Origin: Conchocele bisecta
Lineage: Eukaryota > Mollusca > Bivalvia > Lucinida > Thyasiridae
Direction of reading: 5' to 3'
Assembly: GCA_029237695.1 (NCBI GenBank)
Contig: CM055265.1
Span: 116,844,067 to 116,908,066 of the forward strand
DNA length: 64,000 bases
This document shows positions 23,165 to 32,716 of this stretch, in pieces. The notes under the pieces were generated by a model. The model saw only the letters and a program-made list of their open reading frames with translations, was not told where the DNA came from and ran no database searches. The position numbers and the translations under genes are program-made. Position 1 is the stretch's first letter, and the number at the start of each line of letters is the position of its first letter.

Positions 23165-23560
23165 CTGCTGATGTGTAAACAGTAGTGTGCTTCTATTTAA
23201 CACAATTAACATTTTGAAATACCCAATTGCTTCAGAAATGATGGAGTGACAACAGCATGTTGTATATACAGTCGATACGCGTTATGTCGACATTGCTTAC
23301 ATCGATAAACCTGCTTATGTCGATGTACGCTAGTGGTCCCGGCCGAATTGCTATATAAACTCATACATTACATACCTGATATATCGATATCGGAAATGTC
23401 GACATTTCGTTAATATCGATGTGGAAAACAAGTCCCGATGGTATAATTAATACACATTATACTGTAATGTCGATATGCAATTTGAACAGCGGGCGTCGTA
23501 AAGTCTGGTCAAACTTAATTGGCACAGGTAAGTTATTCACACATACAAAGTGATCAAAAC
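23165..23560. mobile_element. Repeat insertions within the 3' part of the DIRS element
   Basis: 23165-23265 matches family G (compare 56515-56605). 23268-23560 is a distinct block with repeated TATGTCGA/ATCGAT motifs. Its start, CAGTCGATACGCGTTATGTC, recalls pogo/Tigger termini, but no matching inverted end was found. These insertions post-date the DIRS element and interrupt its expected recombinase region. Confidence 0.4.
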
Positions 23561-23809
23561 ATGCCGCCGGTAACCGTGTTACAATCGCGGAATACCGTCA
23601 AAGCCGACCACGTAAGCCGTGGTCAACCAATTAACGACAGTGTGACGTAAAATCACAAAAATACTCTTGTTAATAGCCAATTATTTGCCGGACATGAATC
23701 GAGCCGTAAATGCCATAATCATTAACGGACGCTTGTTTATAATAATTACAATTGAGTGAATTACATGCGATCTTATAAACACGAACAGTTGGTATCTCAA
23801 ATCACTTCC

Positions 23810-24745
23810 TTAGCAATGTCCAACATGCAGTACATGGGTCCGAGTTATATACTGGAACGAGTAAATTGAAAAGTCCGAATCGGTACGTGGGCGCAAACAG
23901 TGGAAAAAATAAAACCGACGTTTGAGCCTAGCCGCAACAAAACCACAAATGGATACCCCCATCCGGACAAGATAGCACTGGACACCAACGGATGCAGAAG
24001 CCATTCCGTCAGAACCGGAGATGACCGCAGAAACCATAACCACCTGTCCGTGCAGAACAGAATCCGCCGCTGTCAACCCCCGGAACACTGCCAAAAGCTA
24101 AAACATGTTGATGTGTCCCTGAGTTTCCTGCACTGACCACCAACCCGAAACACACCGATGTAGGGGCTCCAATGAGCCCCCCAGCCTTCTCACGACGCGT
24201 CTGTGGACAGAAAGCGAGTAGGAGGAGGTAACACTATGGGAAATCCCTGTAGGAACCAGACCTCCACTGCCCACCATCTGATACAACGTAGGAAGATGGT
24301 GATCCTAGGCAGAGACCGATCCAAAGGATCGGGGTGCGGCCTCCATAGCCCTAGTAAGTAATACTGGAGGTCGCAGACATAACCTTCCCCTATTCTGCAC
24401 CCCGAAAGTCCAGGAGTGCAGAAATTTCCTAGCTGACAGAGAACCTCTGACCAGTACCCGGAAACTAAAACAAGATGCCACGCACCCTGTCCAAAGGTAC
24501 TATGATGACTGATAGATCGGTCAATAAGCTCATTCCCACCTAAGAAAAATCCTGTGTGGGAACCAACTACGACTACTCTAGATAGGAAAAGAACCTAGAA
24601 GAGTAACAAACCCCATACCACCGCCCGATACCGTATCACACGGAACTAAAAGATACAAAACTCGGAAACAACTTAAACTTCCGAGAGCATCTGCGGAAGG
24701 GCACGTGGAAGTACGAGACCCGCAGATCTATGGAAACAACCCAGT
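23810..24745 (-). pseudogene. DIRS reverse transcriptase and RNase H remnant
   Basis: At 24663-24737 the minus strand encodes SIDLRVSYFHVPFRRC followed by SRKFKLF, the palm motif of DIRS reverse transcriptases (D-L-x-x-x-Y-F-H-V-P). After several stops and frame changes, 24020-24130 encodes GHINMF, a TAG stop, then LLAVFRGLTAADSVLHGQVV, the RNase H segment of this class. The stop is in the same frame as both flanks. The RT catalytic YxDD box was not found. Not functional as it stands. Confidence 0.7.
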
Positions 24746-24819
24746 CTACCGGGCAAATGGCGCTCCGACCACGTCCCGAACTTCCTCTATAGCACTAAAC
24801 TTAAAGAGAGAGACTCTAC

Positions 24820-25170
24820 TTAACCCTTGAAAATACCCCTGTCAGGGGAAACGACCCCACAGGAGGTAGACAAGAAGGAGCAGCAGGAGGGACCATCGGT
24901 ACCGTAGCTGCCCTTTCCTGGCCGTTCGATCGCACAATTATCAGAGGTCAAAAGAGGCGAACGAAGCAAAACTATGGCCGCTTCAAGAAAAAACGAGCCG
25001 GCTATCACTGCGTCTCACCTGGACAAGAGCATGTCCATAGAAAACTCCAAAGACATGTAGACAAGAGGCTTAGCGGCACAAATCGCCGACTGAAGCACTG
25101 CGTCCAGAGACGATGAATCATACTGATTCAAACATAAATCGAAAGTTGGCATAGCCACAATAGACTTAAC
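24820..25170 (-). pseudogene. DIRS gag-like C-terminal segment, interrupted
   Basis: The minus-strand translation gives a helix-rich stretch containing LDAVLQSAICAAKPLVYMS, then an in-frame TGA, then DAVIAGSFFLEAAIVLLRSP. The same hydrophobic-helical pattern sits before the reverse transcriptase in DIRS gag proteins. The TGA follows LLSR and precedes DAV, consistent with CGA-to-TGA decay. Confidence 0.5.
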
Positions 25171-25816
25171 AGCCTACACCCATGCCTTCGCAAACGCGAA
25201 CCAGGACAAGGAGCCGAAGATATCCCAAACGCTGCGGCGTCCTTGTCCAGAAACGGAGACCTCAAAAACCATACCGCATAGAGGGGCATGTAGAACTTAG
25301 ACCCCAGTGTGGCGATCAAAGTTTTGGGCACTAGGAACCCCGCAGTGGCCAAATCCTACCTAAAGCTCCCCAATGTACGTAACAAGAAGCCCTACTGTAG
25401 GAGAGAAATGAAACCACGACAACTCCGGCAATTCCACCACCACCGAATCAGCCTCACAACAGCCATCCGAGGAAGTACCCATATGGGAGGCTCCACTGGC
25501 AAAACCACCAGCTGTGAAAGAGCCGACAAACCCACTAAGTACTAGGACTTAGACAGGAACTCCAGAATCTTAGCCAACTGAACCATCATAACTCTATCGC
25601 GTGTCGAGTCCTGAATATAGACTGGGAATTCGAACTCATATACACTCGAATAAGGAGCAGGCCAGACAAGTACGGAGCCAAAGCACCACGGCGTCCAATA
25701 CCACCTCGACCGTCTCCTCCGAGAACGGAAGAGCTAGATCTCGAGGAGCCGGATACAAAAACACAATATGTACACAGGATACGAACCCACGAACACCCCG
25801 GTCAGAAATAGTTGCT

Positions 25817-25870
25817 ACCCCGGTGCCCGGTACCCGGTGCCTGCCCGGTGCCCGGTGCCCGGTACCCGTA
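25817..25870. repeat. Second, short CCCGGTG array
   Basis: About seven units with GGTACCC variants, 440 bp left of the main array. A 160-codon minus-strand frame (25815-26297) lies between the arrays and runs into this one, ending in a VPGTGHRAGTGYRAPG-like tail. Confidence 0.85.
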
Positions 25871-26184
25871 ACACAATACCGGCACCTCTCCTGCGAGAGT
25901 TAGGGTACGTTGTGACCGGGTGAATGTGATAAGCACCTGCCGCAGCAACCCTAGACTGGCAGTCATCTACCACATACGTGGAATCTGATTCAACAGAACT
26001 GTACTGTATCGTTCCAAATAGTATATGTACTGCCGAAGCTAGTACTACATGTAGAAGCCCTATACAACCGTCTCCTACGACGAACACAGGAGAACGAGAT
26101 CTAGATGAACCTGTTCCAAAACCTGAGAATGACCTCGAGGAAAAGGAAGAACAAGATCTAAACTCCGAACCCGAAATCGAAGAG

Positions 26185-27021
26185 CTAACCCAATCCTGAC
26201 CTACGACGAGATCGACTCCTCGACTTACGTGAACACGTAGAACGAAGACCAACCGAAGACAAGAACGTCTTCCTACCGGAAGCAGCAGGCTGTCCAAGGA
26301 GAGTCTGGTGCCCGGTGCCAGGTGTTTGACCGGGTGCCCGGTAGCCTAACCGGTGGCCCGGTGCCCGGTGCCCGGTGCAATTGGTGTACATAATGCCCGG
26401 TGCCCGGTGCCCGGTGACCGGTGGATGTTCCCGGTGCCCACATCGGCCCGGTGCCCGGTGCACGGTGCCCGGTGCCGGTGCCCGGTGCCCGGTGCCCGGT
26501 GATCCTGCCCGGTGCCCGGTGCCGGTGCCCCGGTGCCCGGTGCCCGGTGCCCGGTGCCCGGTGCCCGGTGCCCGGTGCCCGGTGCCCGGTGCCCGGTGCC
26601 CGGTACCGGGCGCCTCTACTGAGAGAGGCTGGGTCATCTTCAAACCGGGTGATATAGTATCAAGAACCGGCCAAAGCACCCCTGTGATAGGTATAGCTCT
26701 CTGCGAACCGGGTGATATGAGATCAGGCACCGGCCCCAGCAGCCCGGTATCCCCTGTATGGATCACCGGCCTATCACTTAACACAACCTCCGAAACCTCG
26801 GACGGTTCCACTGCTCCCAAGAGCTGAGACTCGGACACAGACTTCTTCAGACGTGAGGTATGGGACCTTCTAGACCCAGCCTTGCCCCACGTCGAATCCG
26901 TCCAACGGACGGACAAATCACATGGCCTCTCTTTGCAACACCCGCAACAGGCAAAGCACCTGTCCGTATGGGTATCCCAAGGAAGAGTCATGTGTCCACA
27001 CGCAGCGCGTGATTGCGGCAT
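26185..27021 (-). CDS. DIRS gag-like ORF1 with Cys/His N-terminus and heptapeptide array
   Basis: 278 codons from a true ATG at 27021. Residues 1-50 have a Cys/His cluster (CGHMTLPWDTHTDRCFACCG, then CKERPC and a Trp), resembling the N-terminus of DIRS gag-like proteins. Residues 50-140 are polar and Ser/Pro-rich. From about residue 138 the protein is APGTGHR repeats encoded by the CCCGGTG array. It then ends in a basic RS-rich tail (KSRSRSRRRSG) and a stop. The gag-like sequence resumes in another frame further left (24.8-25.2 kb), so this ORF is probably only the front part of the original protein. Assignment rests on position and motif style, not on a database match. Confidence 0.55.
   Translation of the reverse strand: MPQSRAACGHMTLPWDTHTDRCFACCGCCKERPCDLSVRWTDSTWGKAGSRRSHTSRLKKSVSESQLLGAVEPSEVSEVVLSDRPVIHTGDTGLLGPVPDLISPGSQRAIPITGVLWPVLDTISPGLKMTQPLSVEAPGTGHRAPGTGHRAPGTGHRAPGTGHRGTGTGHRAGSPGTGHRAPAPGTVHRAPGRCGHREHPPVTGHRAPGIMYTNCTGHRAPGHRLGYRAPGQTPGTGHQTLLGQPAASGRKTFLSSVGLRSTCSRKSRSRSRRRSGLG
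26305..26614. repeat. CCCGGTG heptanucleotide array inside the DIRS gag ORF
   Basis: Tandem CCCGGTG units over about 310 bp, purest at 26532-26604, with scattered 6-nt units and short interruptions. Each unit holds a CCGG site. Read on the minus strand it encodes APGTGHR in any frame, because seven is not divisible by three. Both strands stay open across it. Confidence 0.92.
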
Positions 27022-27341
27022 TCTAACAAGTATTGTATAACAAAACCTGATAGAAGAAACGCAAAAACGCTACAAAAAATGTGTCACGGGGGCGAATCCA
27101 CTTTGGGACGAACCCGTTAGGGTACGAATCGCGTACACGCGAAAATATGTGACACAAAGTAAAACACCGTGAAAAACCCCAAAAAATGCAATGGAGAATA
27201 ATCACGTAACACACAAGAGTGATAATAATATGTATTGAACGAAATATAATGACAAATACGGCACAATACACGGCAGAAATTCAAAATAAGCACGAAATAA
27301 AGAGAGAGACAAATATACCTGCACTCTTGATAGCGTCCTAA

Positions 27342-27491
27342 AATAATAGGAGGAGTTTAAATAGCGGACTAGCCAATTGGCTGTGGGTAGAGCGGAATGG
27401 TCTATGGTGGGTTATTTGAGTGATTAGAGTAGGCAGATTTTTATTATTAGGACGATTTCATAGCAACCTATCTGTTTGCAACCATTCAGGT
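27342..27491 (-). repeat. DIRS right inverted terminal repeat (5' end of the element)
   Basis: Inverted partner of 20743-20892. It is followed by a short right-specific end (27492-27512) also found in the internal complementary region. The gag-like ORF starts about 320 bp inside this repeat, so this is the upstream side. Confidence 0.88.
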
Positions 27492-27634
27492 TAGTTTGAA
27501 GACATAAAAATGTCATAAGTTCCCTTTTCTCAGCAGACAGTCCATTTCTCAATGAGACCCAACAACATATGAGAAAACAAGAAATCACTAGGTAGCGAGA
27601 TAGTAGGTACAGGTACCCACAAACTTTTACGATA

Positions 27635-27958
27635 CAGTGGGGTCAGCGTGTAAGTGCACACACGAACGAACACGACAGGTTGGTTCGTTACCCACCCAAA
27701 GTGTATGTTGTTACCACTCAGTTGAACCGTCTCGCCGAGACGGTTCAACTGAGTGGTAACAACATACACTTTTGATGCGAAATGAGAAAAAATGCAGAAA
27801 AATATTTACATTTTTTTTGTATACATGAATTACAGTGGGGTCAGCGTGTAAGTGCACACACGAACGAACACGACAGGTTGGAACCAACCTGTCGTGTTCG
27901 TTCGTGTGTGCACTTACACGCTGACCCCACTATAACAAGACGCGTGCTGACCCCACTG
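27635..27958. mobile_element. TA-flanked element with 48-bp perfect palindrome and an internal TTAA-D hairpin
   Basis: Outer ends CAGTGGGGTCAGC (27635) and GCTGACCCCACTG (27958) sit directly between TA dinucleotides, as in Tc1/mariner/pogo insertions. The interior holds a TTAA-D hairpin of the CTCAGTTG subtype (27699-27775) and a perfect inverted repeat, 27834-27881 against 27884-27931, separated by AA. Confidence 0.7.
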
Positions 27959-28201
27959 TATGTACCCCAAAAAAAATGTTTGGGTGCATACAAATTTCTA
28001 TCTTTAGCATGGAACTTCTGCAATAGCGGCTTATGATAGTCTAGAACATGCCCGGATGGACAAACAAAAATTACTATACATTTCACAAATCTAAATGTCT
28101 AACTCATTGACCTTGACCTTCGATACTACTGCCGCATAGGTGGGCAATATAATGAAAACATAGATGATGATAAACAAGACAGTTAAACTAATTATATTAC
28201 A

Positions 28202-28901
28202 TGCTACCCAGTGATTCTGGAGGGATTTATTTCCTTGATGGAAATATTTCCTCCAAGACGTTCGCAAGACGTAATTGACGTCATTTCCGGCGAAGAAACA
28301 ATTCATATGCTAACGTCAAAATTGTCAATTTTGACAAAGTTATAAGCTGGTCTAAGAACAAATTTCACATTTTTCGAAGAGCATGAACTATACAATTTTT
28401 TCCACTACCATTTTGAAATACCGGATTTATTTCCCTTGATATTTGTAAGTTAGACAAAGAAAATCGTGCTCCGCACTCGGTTCTTTATCGGATTTCCAGA
28501 TGTCTCTGGGAAATAAAATGGTAGTTGAATAAACTCTATTTAATACAAATTCAAACTAATGTATGCAAATTTATAATTCATTTAATGTTTACCTTAGGGA
28601 AAGGGAGACATATGGTTGGAGTATAGAAAATATGGATGATTATGATAAACAGGCGCATAACATTTCACGTCAATTCAATTGTCCGATTTCCTCCGGGTAT
28701 ATATGTCGCCCATTAGGTCAACAAACAGCATGGGACATAGATTGTAAAGTTCAGAATGTCACAACAACATTTTAGATACCAATTTAAACATTATTCAAAT
28801 ATTTCTAAAGAAGGGAACAAATCTTTTCAATTGAAACCACTCAAAGTCCTGGTGACACTCTTTAACACGTTGAAAGTTATTTGCCCTCAGATTTAAGACA
28901 G
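28202..28901. other. Stretch without a recognised gene
   Basis: GGATTTATTTCC repeats at 28228, 28427 and inverted near 28508 suggest an old element. A plus-strand frame (28563-28775) has no family match. Nothing else seen. Confidence 0.4.
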
Positions 28902-29142
28902 TTAACCCTTTCAACACCACAGACCTCTATAGACAATGTTTGCAAACAGTGCAGATCCAGATGAGCCGGCTCGTAACAAGCCGTCTCATCAGGATCTCCA
29001 CTGTTTGTTAATAGTTATCAAATTTGAAAAAATTACCCTTTCTGAAGAATGGAATAGCCTGAAAATTTGAATGGACCAATGAAATAGCATGAAACAGTGG
29101 CATGGAACAGCCCATTAAGTTACTTGGTGTTGAAAGGGTTAA
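28902..29142 (+). mobile_element. TTAA-A variant MITE
   Basis: TTAA on both sides. The inner stem uses GTTTGCAAACAGTGCAGATC instead of the usual stem sequence, and the 3' half has diverged. Sits 440 bp from the LIM1 exon. Confidence 0.75.
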
Positions 29143-29579
29143 TAGCGAAGAACACTGCACCCCCTGAAGCTTTTAACACATTACCTTAGGTTGACGCTTT
29201 CGGAAGTACCGGTATGAACATTTATCAACACATTTTTATTGCGTTTTCTTCATTTCTCAATGAAAGAACATGTAAGATAAGAGATGGTTCACACGAGTGG
29301 TGTAACACATACTTTGAGGAAGAAAGAAGAAAAATGTTCAGAAATTTTTGTAAGCAAAATATTTTTTCCTCAGAAAGTCATTGTTTAAAATATAGATATT
29401 TAAATTTGTATTTAACAGTACAAGGTGGTATTCATTACTCCGTCAGTAAAACAGCCATTAATGCCGATTTCGGAATATAACAGAAAGAAAGACAAGCAGA
29501 CAACCTGATTCAAGTGGACCAGTAGAGTTCAATAACCATGAGCCCAGAACGAACGGATGGACTTCACGTACATACTCAC

Positions 29580-29681
29580 CACATGAGCAACAAACGAAGC
29601 ACTTGGTATGGTAGAGATTGCCCATCGCCTGGCATGCGTCACTCGCACCCGACACCTTCTCTGAACACTTGAAACACTGAC
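29580..29681 (-). CDS. jub: Ajuba/LIMD1/WTIP-family exon, N-terminal half of LIM domain 1
   Basis: A 102-nt internal exon. On the minus strand a polypyrimidine tract and TTCCATTGCAG acceptor precede it and a strong GTGAGT donor follows. It enters with two bases of a split codon, encodes 33 residues starting QCFKCSEK, and leaves with one base (phase 1). It carries the first zinc site and half of the second: C-x2-C, then 18 residues, then H-x2-C-x2-C-x2-C. The segment ACQAMGNLYHTKCFVCCSC is typical of LIM1 in the Ajuba/LIMD1/WTIP group rather than zyxin/LPP/TRIP6. Family members are LIM scaffolds at adherens junctions and in the nucleus that bind LATS/Warts (Hippo pathway) and act in mitosis and mRNA silencing. 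That role is family knowledge, not shown here. The pre-LIM exons must lie to the right and were not recognised. Confidence 0.9.
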
Positions 29682-29997
29682 CTGCAATGGAACAAACATA
29701 TATACAGAATCATGATTTAATTGGTAAAAACAGCAAGTGAGCAGAGGCAGAAACCCCCGGTCACTGCCTAGACCGACAAACAAAAACTTATGAACGCAAA
29801 TCTTATGGACGGACGGAAATACGAAAACCATATACCATATTTATTCTAATAGTAGCCCCCTCTCTAATAATAGCCAGCCCCGCTCCCATATGTGCATTCT
29901 AAATATGCTATTCTCACATAGAAAAGCCATTTAAAACATTGCTTTTGTATGTGAAAATAACATATTTTGATCCCATTTTCGTTATTAGAATAAATAC
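29682..29997 (-). other. Start of the upstream intron of the LIM gene
   Basis: Sequence upstream (gene sense) of the LIM1 exon. No further exon is recognised here or to 64000. The pre-LIM region of the family diverges quickly, so absence of a match is weak evidence. Confidence 0.45.
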
Positions 29998-30070
29998 GGT
30001 ACCCCTCGATATACAAACTTTGTATGCCGGGGGGGGGGGGGGGGGGGGGGCGGGGGGGCGGGTATAACTA
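29998..30070. repeat. Poly-G tract in a Helitron-like hairpin
   Basis: CCCCTCGATATACAAACTTT followed by GTATGCC and an uninterrupted run of over 20 G, then CGGGGGGGCGGG and TATAACTAG. Similar to 55885-55940. On the minus strand, the sense strand of the LIM gene, it is poly-C; it lies just upstream of the first LIM1 exon. Confidence 0.7.
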
Positions 30071-30221
30071 GAGCAAGTGAGCAGGGGCACGGCACACAGA
30101 TACATTACCCCTCAGGGGTATAAATACAATCGATCAGCTACGTTTACAATAAGAATACAGTGAATCTCTCTAACTGGGACATCCACAAACCCTATGCGTG
30201 GGCTGAGCTGTATGGAATGGC

Positions 30222-30343
30222 AAATCTACATAAACTCGAATAATTAATGCTAGCTCTATTATTATTATTATTAGCTAGCATTATTTAGAGCTAGCTCCAA
30301 ATCATTTGAAGAGCTCTCTAAATAATTTGGGGCTAAACTGGTT
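30222..30343. mobile_element. Outer-end fragment of the 5710 element
   Basis: AAATCTACATAAACTCGAAT, then AATGCTAGCTCT / AGAGCTAGCT hairpins with a (TTA)n loop. Confidence 0.6.
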
Positions 30344-30434
30344 GAATGTATTAATTGTAAGGTACGGTGATTTACATGTACATCATACTGTGACCTGGCA
30401 ATAGTGCTATAATACATGTATATACATTTTGTAC

Positions 30435-30652
30435 TTAACCCACTACATGCTGAACACACCTTTACAGGTATGAACGTATTCAACTTATTTTTGTTATTTC
30501 TCAAATGAGTATATGTTGTGACCACTCATTTGAACCGTCTCAATGAGACGGTTCAAATGGTGGTCACGACATATATTTCCGAGCTCATATAAAGAAAATA
30601 TTTAGGATTTTCCACAAACAAAATGGCGTATCCCGAGCATAAAATGGGTTAA
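30435..30652 (+). mobile_element. TTAA-D hairpin MITE
   Basis: TTAA on both sides. Loop GTCTCAATGAGAC. Confidence 0.86.
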
Positions 30653-30867
30653 TGTATTAGCTTGTATTACATGGTGCCAACATATGTAGAGAACCAAATT
30701 TGGGTGGAGCGACACATACCGGTAAAACTTTAACTGGAGAAATTGGGCTTATGGCATTTGTGAGCATTGTAATGTAAACCCAGATCTGCGCACTCAGTCA
30801 GACAAGGGTTTCAAATTGTTAGGCATTCTGTCAGTACCAGTATCAAGAGTATGCCAATAGTGCTGCT

Positions 30868-30952
30868 AATAAATAGAATGGGTCAAGCAGATCATGAGCT
30901 AGTCCAGCTCATGATTAGTCCAGCTCATGATCAGCTAGACCCATTATATTTG
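30868..30952. repeat. Hairpin TCATGAGCTAGTCCAGCTC
   Basis: AATGGGTCAAGCAGATCATGA pairs, with a bulge, with TCATGATCAGCTAGACCCATT. A CCAGCTCATGATTAGT unit is duplicated in the loop. Confidence 0.5.
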
Positions 30953-31066
30953 TTAGATGCATGACTGGCCACATATATCAATAATTGTGTTGGTCTATAA
31001 AGCGACTGTTATCATCCATTTTGTCAGATGTGAGCGGGTACCTCCCTTACCATATACAGAGCTCCA

Positions 31067-31421
31067 GATAAGATTTGTGTCTAAAGCATACTATACCCCC
31101 TGATTTCAAAATCATTGCGTATTTTACTTTTACAAATGAATTATTGAATTTCTTCATTACTAAATAGGGAACAAATGAGAATAATATAACAAATTAAAAC
31201 ATTCACTTATTGGAGCTACAAAAAGCAGCACTGTTTGCTTTTTGCAGCTGAACTAAGTGAATGTTCAACTTTATGACAGTATTTTTACAACTCAATTTGA
31301 AAATCAATGCGTATTTTCAGATTGCTGTGCATATTTTGTACTCCCACTTTTGATAATCAACGCATATTCAGTTAAAATAATTGCGTAAAATACGCCAATA
31401 CGCACCTTATCTGGAGCGATG
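31067..31421 (-). mobile_element. Family E hAT-like MITE with intact inner hairpin
   Basis: Ends CAGAGCTCCAGATAAG and TTATCTGGAGCGATG. The interior is complementary about AAAAAGCAGCACTGTTTGCT. No exact target duplication is visible. Confidence 0.78.
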
Positions 31422-32211
31422 TATATCGCAATTTCATCAATATTTATTTTGAAAATCAGTCATATTTTCAATCAGTCATATTTACAATCAGTCATATTTG
31501 CCCTAAATCATGTCGGAAATTGACAACAAAAATCAATGCTCATTGCTCTGAATTTTGTTGTCAACTTTCAAAGACATTTATGGAAAATATGAGTGATTTT
31601 ATTCTACATAAATATTATGCAAAATATATAAAATCAGAGCTGGGATCATATGGCAAAAGTTAAGACTCCAATGAAGAAATTAATGCAAGAGATGACTGTG
31701 GAATAAAGTAGACTACAACCGGCTAGTGTTACTACGACATGCGGTATAACGTTATAACGACTTCTCCTGTAACACTTACTGCGTGCGGAAACAATTAACT
31801 AGAGGTGTGTATATATGGCAGGTTACCGAGCGCGACATATGACGCACACCTTTGTATAGTCGGGCCTGATGTGACCTTTGCCCATGCGAAAATAGCAACT
31901 TCACAACATAATAGCGACTTTTCACACTAGCGGCTAGAAAGTATTTAAATTGAACAAAGCAGGGAGATCTTCAGAGATATTGTATTTTACACTTGCCAAT
32001 AATGGACGCATATCCATTACACACGGTATCACTTCATCAAGCTTGCATGTTTCGCTTTGTAGATGGATATAGTCATGACAAAATTTGCGGTTTGTTTTTG
32101 TTTTATACAGATTTTCATCAAAACTTCGCAACACAAAATCTAGTCTATTTGCAATGGGACATTATAACACAGCACATATAGACATTCAATAAGTATTCTG
32201 AAAGTAAACAA
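31422..32211. other. Stretch without a recognised gene
   Basis: CAATCAGTCATATTT is repeated three times near 31460-31500, and GAAATTGACAACAAAA pairs loosely with TTTTGTTGTCAACTTTC (31517-31570). The rest is unassigned. Confidence 0.4.
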
Positions 32212-32455
32212 TTAACCCTTAGACCGCTACTCACAAAAATTGTCGTCTGCTGTTGCTTTTATATCTTGCCTTATTTCTCAATAAAAAACATGGTTTGACA
32301 GCACTTCAGAATCATTTCCAATGGAAATGATTCTGAAGTAATGTCAAAGCATGTTGTAAATTATTCTAAAGTGCTGTGAAAGCATATTTTTGATGATAAA
32401 AATGGAAAATAAACAGCAGCTGACAAAAAAATTAAGATAGCAGTCAAAGGGTTAA
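32212..32455 (-). mobile_element. TTAA-C hairpin MITE
   Basis: TTAA on both sides. Central TCATTTCCAATGGAAATGA. This uninterrupted copy is the empty-site reference for the two Helitron-like insertions at 7.8-9.9 kb. Confidence 0.88.
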
Positions 32456-32540
32456 ACAGCTTTCTGCAGATAATCTTACTTCAGTTACTGCTGATGAAGA
32501 TTAGTCAATGGAACAAATGGTCGACAAATAAAAGCGATTA

Positions 32541-32716
32541 CCGTATTAATCCTAAATATTCGGACACAATTTACTATCCGAATACAGTGTTATTGTGATT
32601 AGACCACTACTGCCATACTAACCCTAAATATTTGCACGCTCACTGTTGTGGGGAAACCATATATTTGTTATGTTTCCCACAAATAATTGGTGTCCGAATA
32701 TTTAGGGTTATTATGA
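32541..32716. mobile_element. Mariner-like MITE, diverged copy
   Basis: CCGTATTAATCCTAAATATT start and GTCCGAATATTTAGGGTTAT end; different interior from 37323-37543. Confidence 0.65.

Larger units (their letters stand above)
20698..27512 (-). mobile_element. DIRS-type tyrosine-recombinase retrotransposon, decayed
   Basis: A 6.8-kb element lying on the minus strand. The diagnostic feature is an internal complementary region at 21022-21106: its reverse complement equals the right end of the element joined directly to the left end. This is the layout of DIRS1-like elements, where it templates circle closure. 150-bp inverted terminal repeats lie at 20743-20892 and 27342-27491. Coding order on the minus strand is gag-like ORF, reverse transcriptase, RNase H. 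The 21.1-23.8 kb stretch, where a tyrosine recombinase is expected, shows no recognisable domain and has been invaded by other repeats. Both ends share AAAATG with no longer target duplication. The flanking sequence reads continuously across the ends as a repeat found elsewhere in the window. Stops and frameshifts indicate the copy is inactive. Confidence 0.82.
3369..29579 (-). other. 26.2-kb intron splitting LIM domain 1
   Basis: The intron runs from the GTGAGT donor (29579) to the CAG acceptor (3369), 26,211 bp. It contains a DIRS retrotransposon, a Tc1 element, a retro-integrase remnant, a segmental duplication and many hairpin MITEs in both orientations. No other convincing coding exon was found inside it. 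An unrecognised alternative exon cannot be excluded. Confidence 0.8.

Noticed and set aside
26375..26827. Plus-strand ORF of 150 codons through the CCCGGTG array
   Set aside because: Shadow of the heptanucleotide array; the minus-strand frame has a true ATG and the gag-like Cys/His start.
29529..29831. 100-codon minus-strand ORF over the LIM1 exon
   Set aside because: It reads a different frame of the exon and intron; the spliced exon frame explains the zinc ligands.
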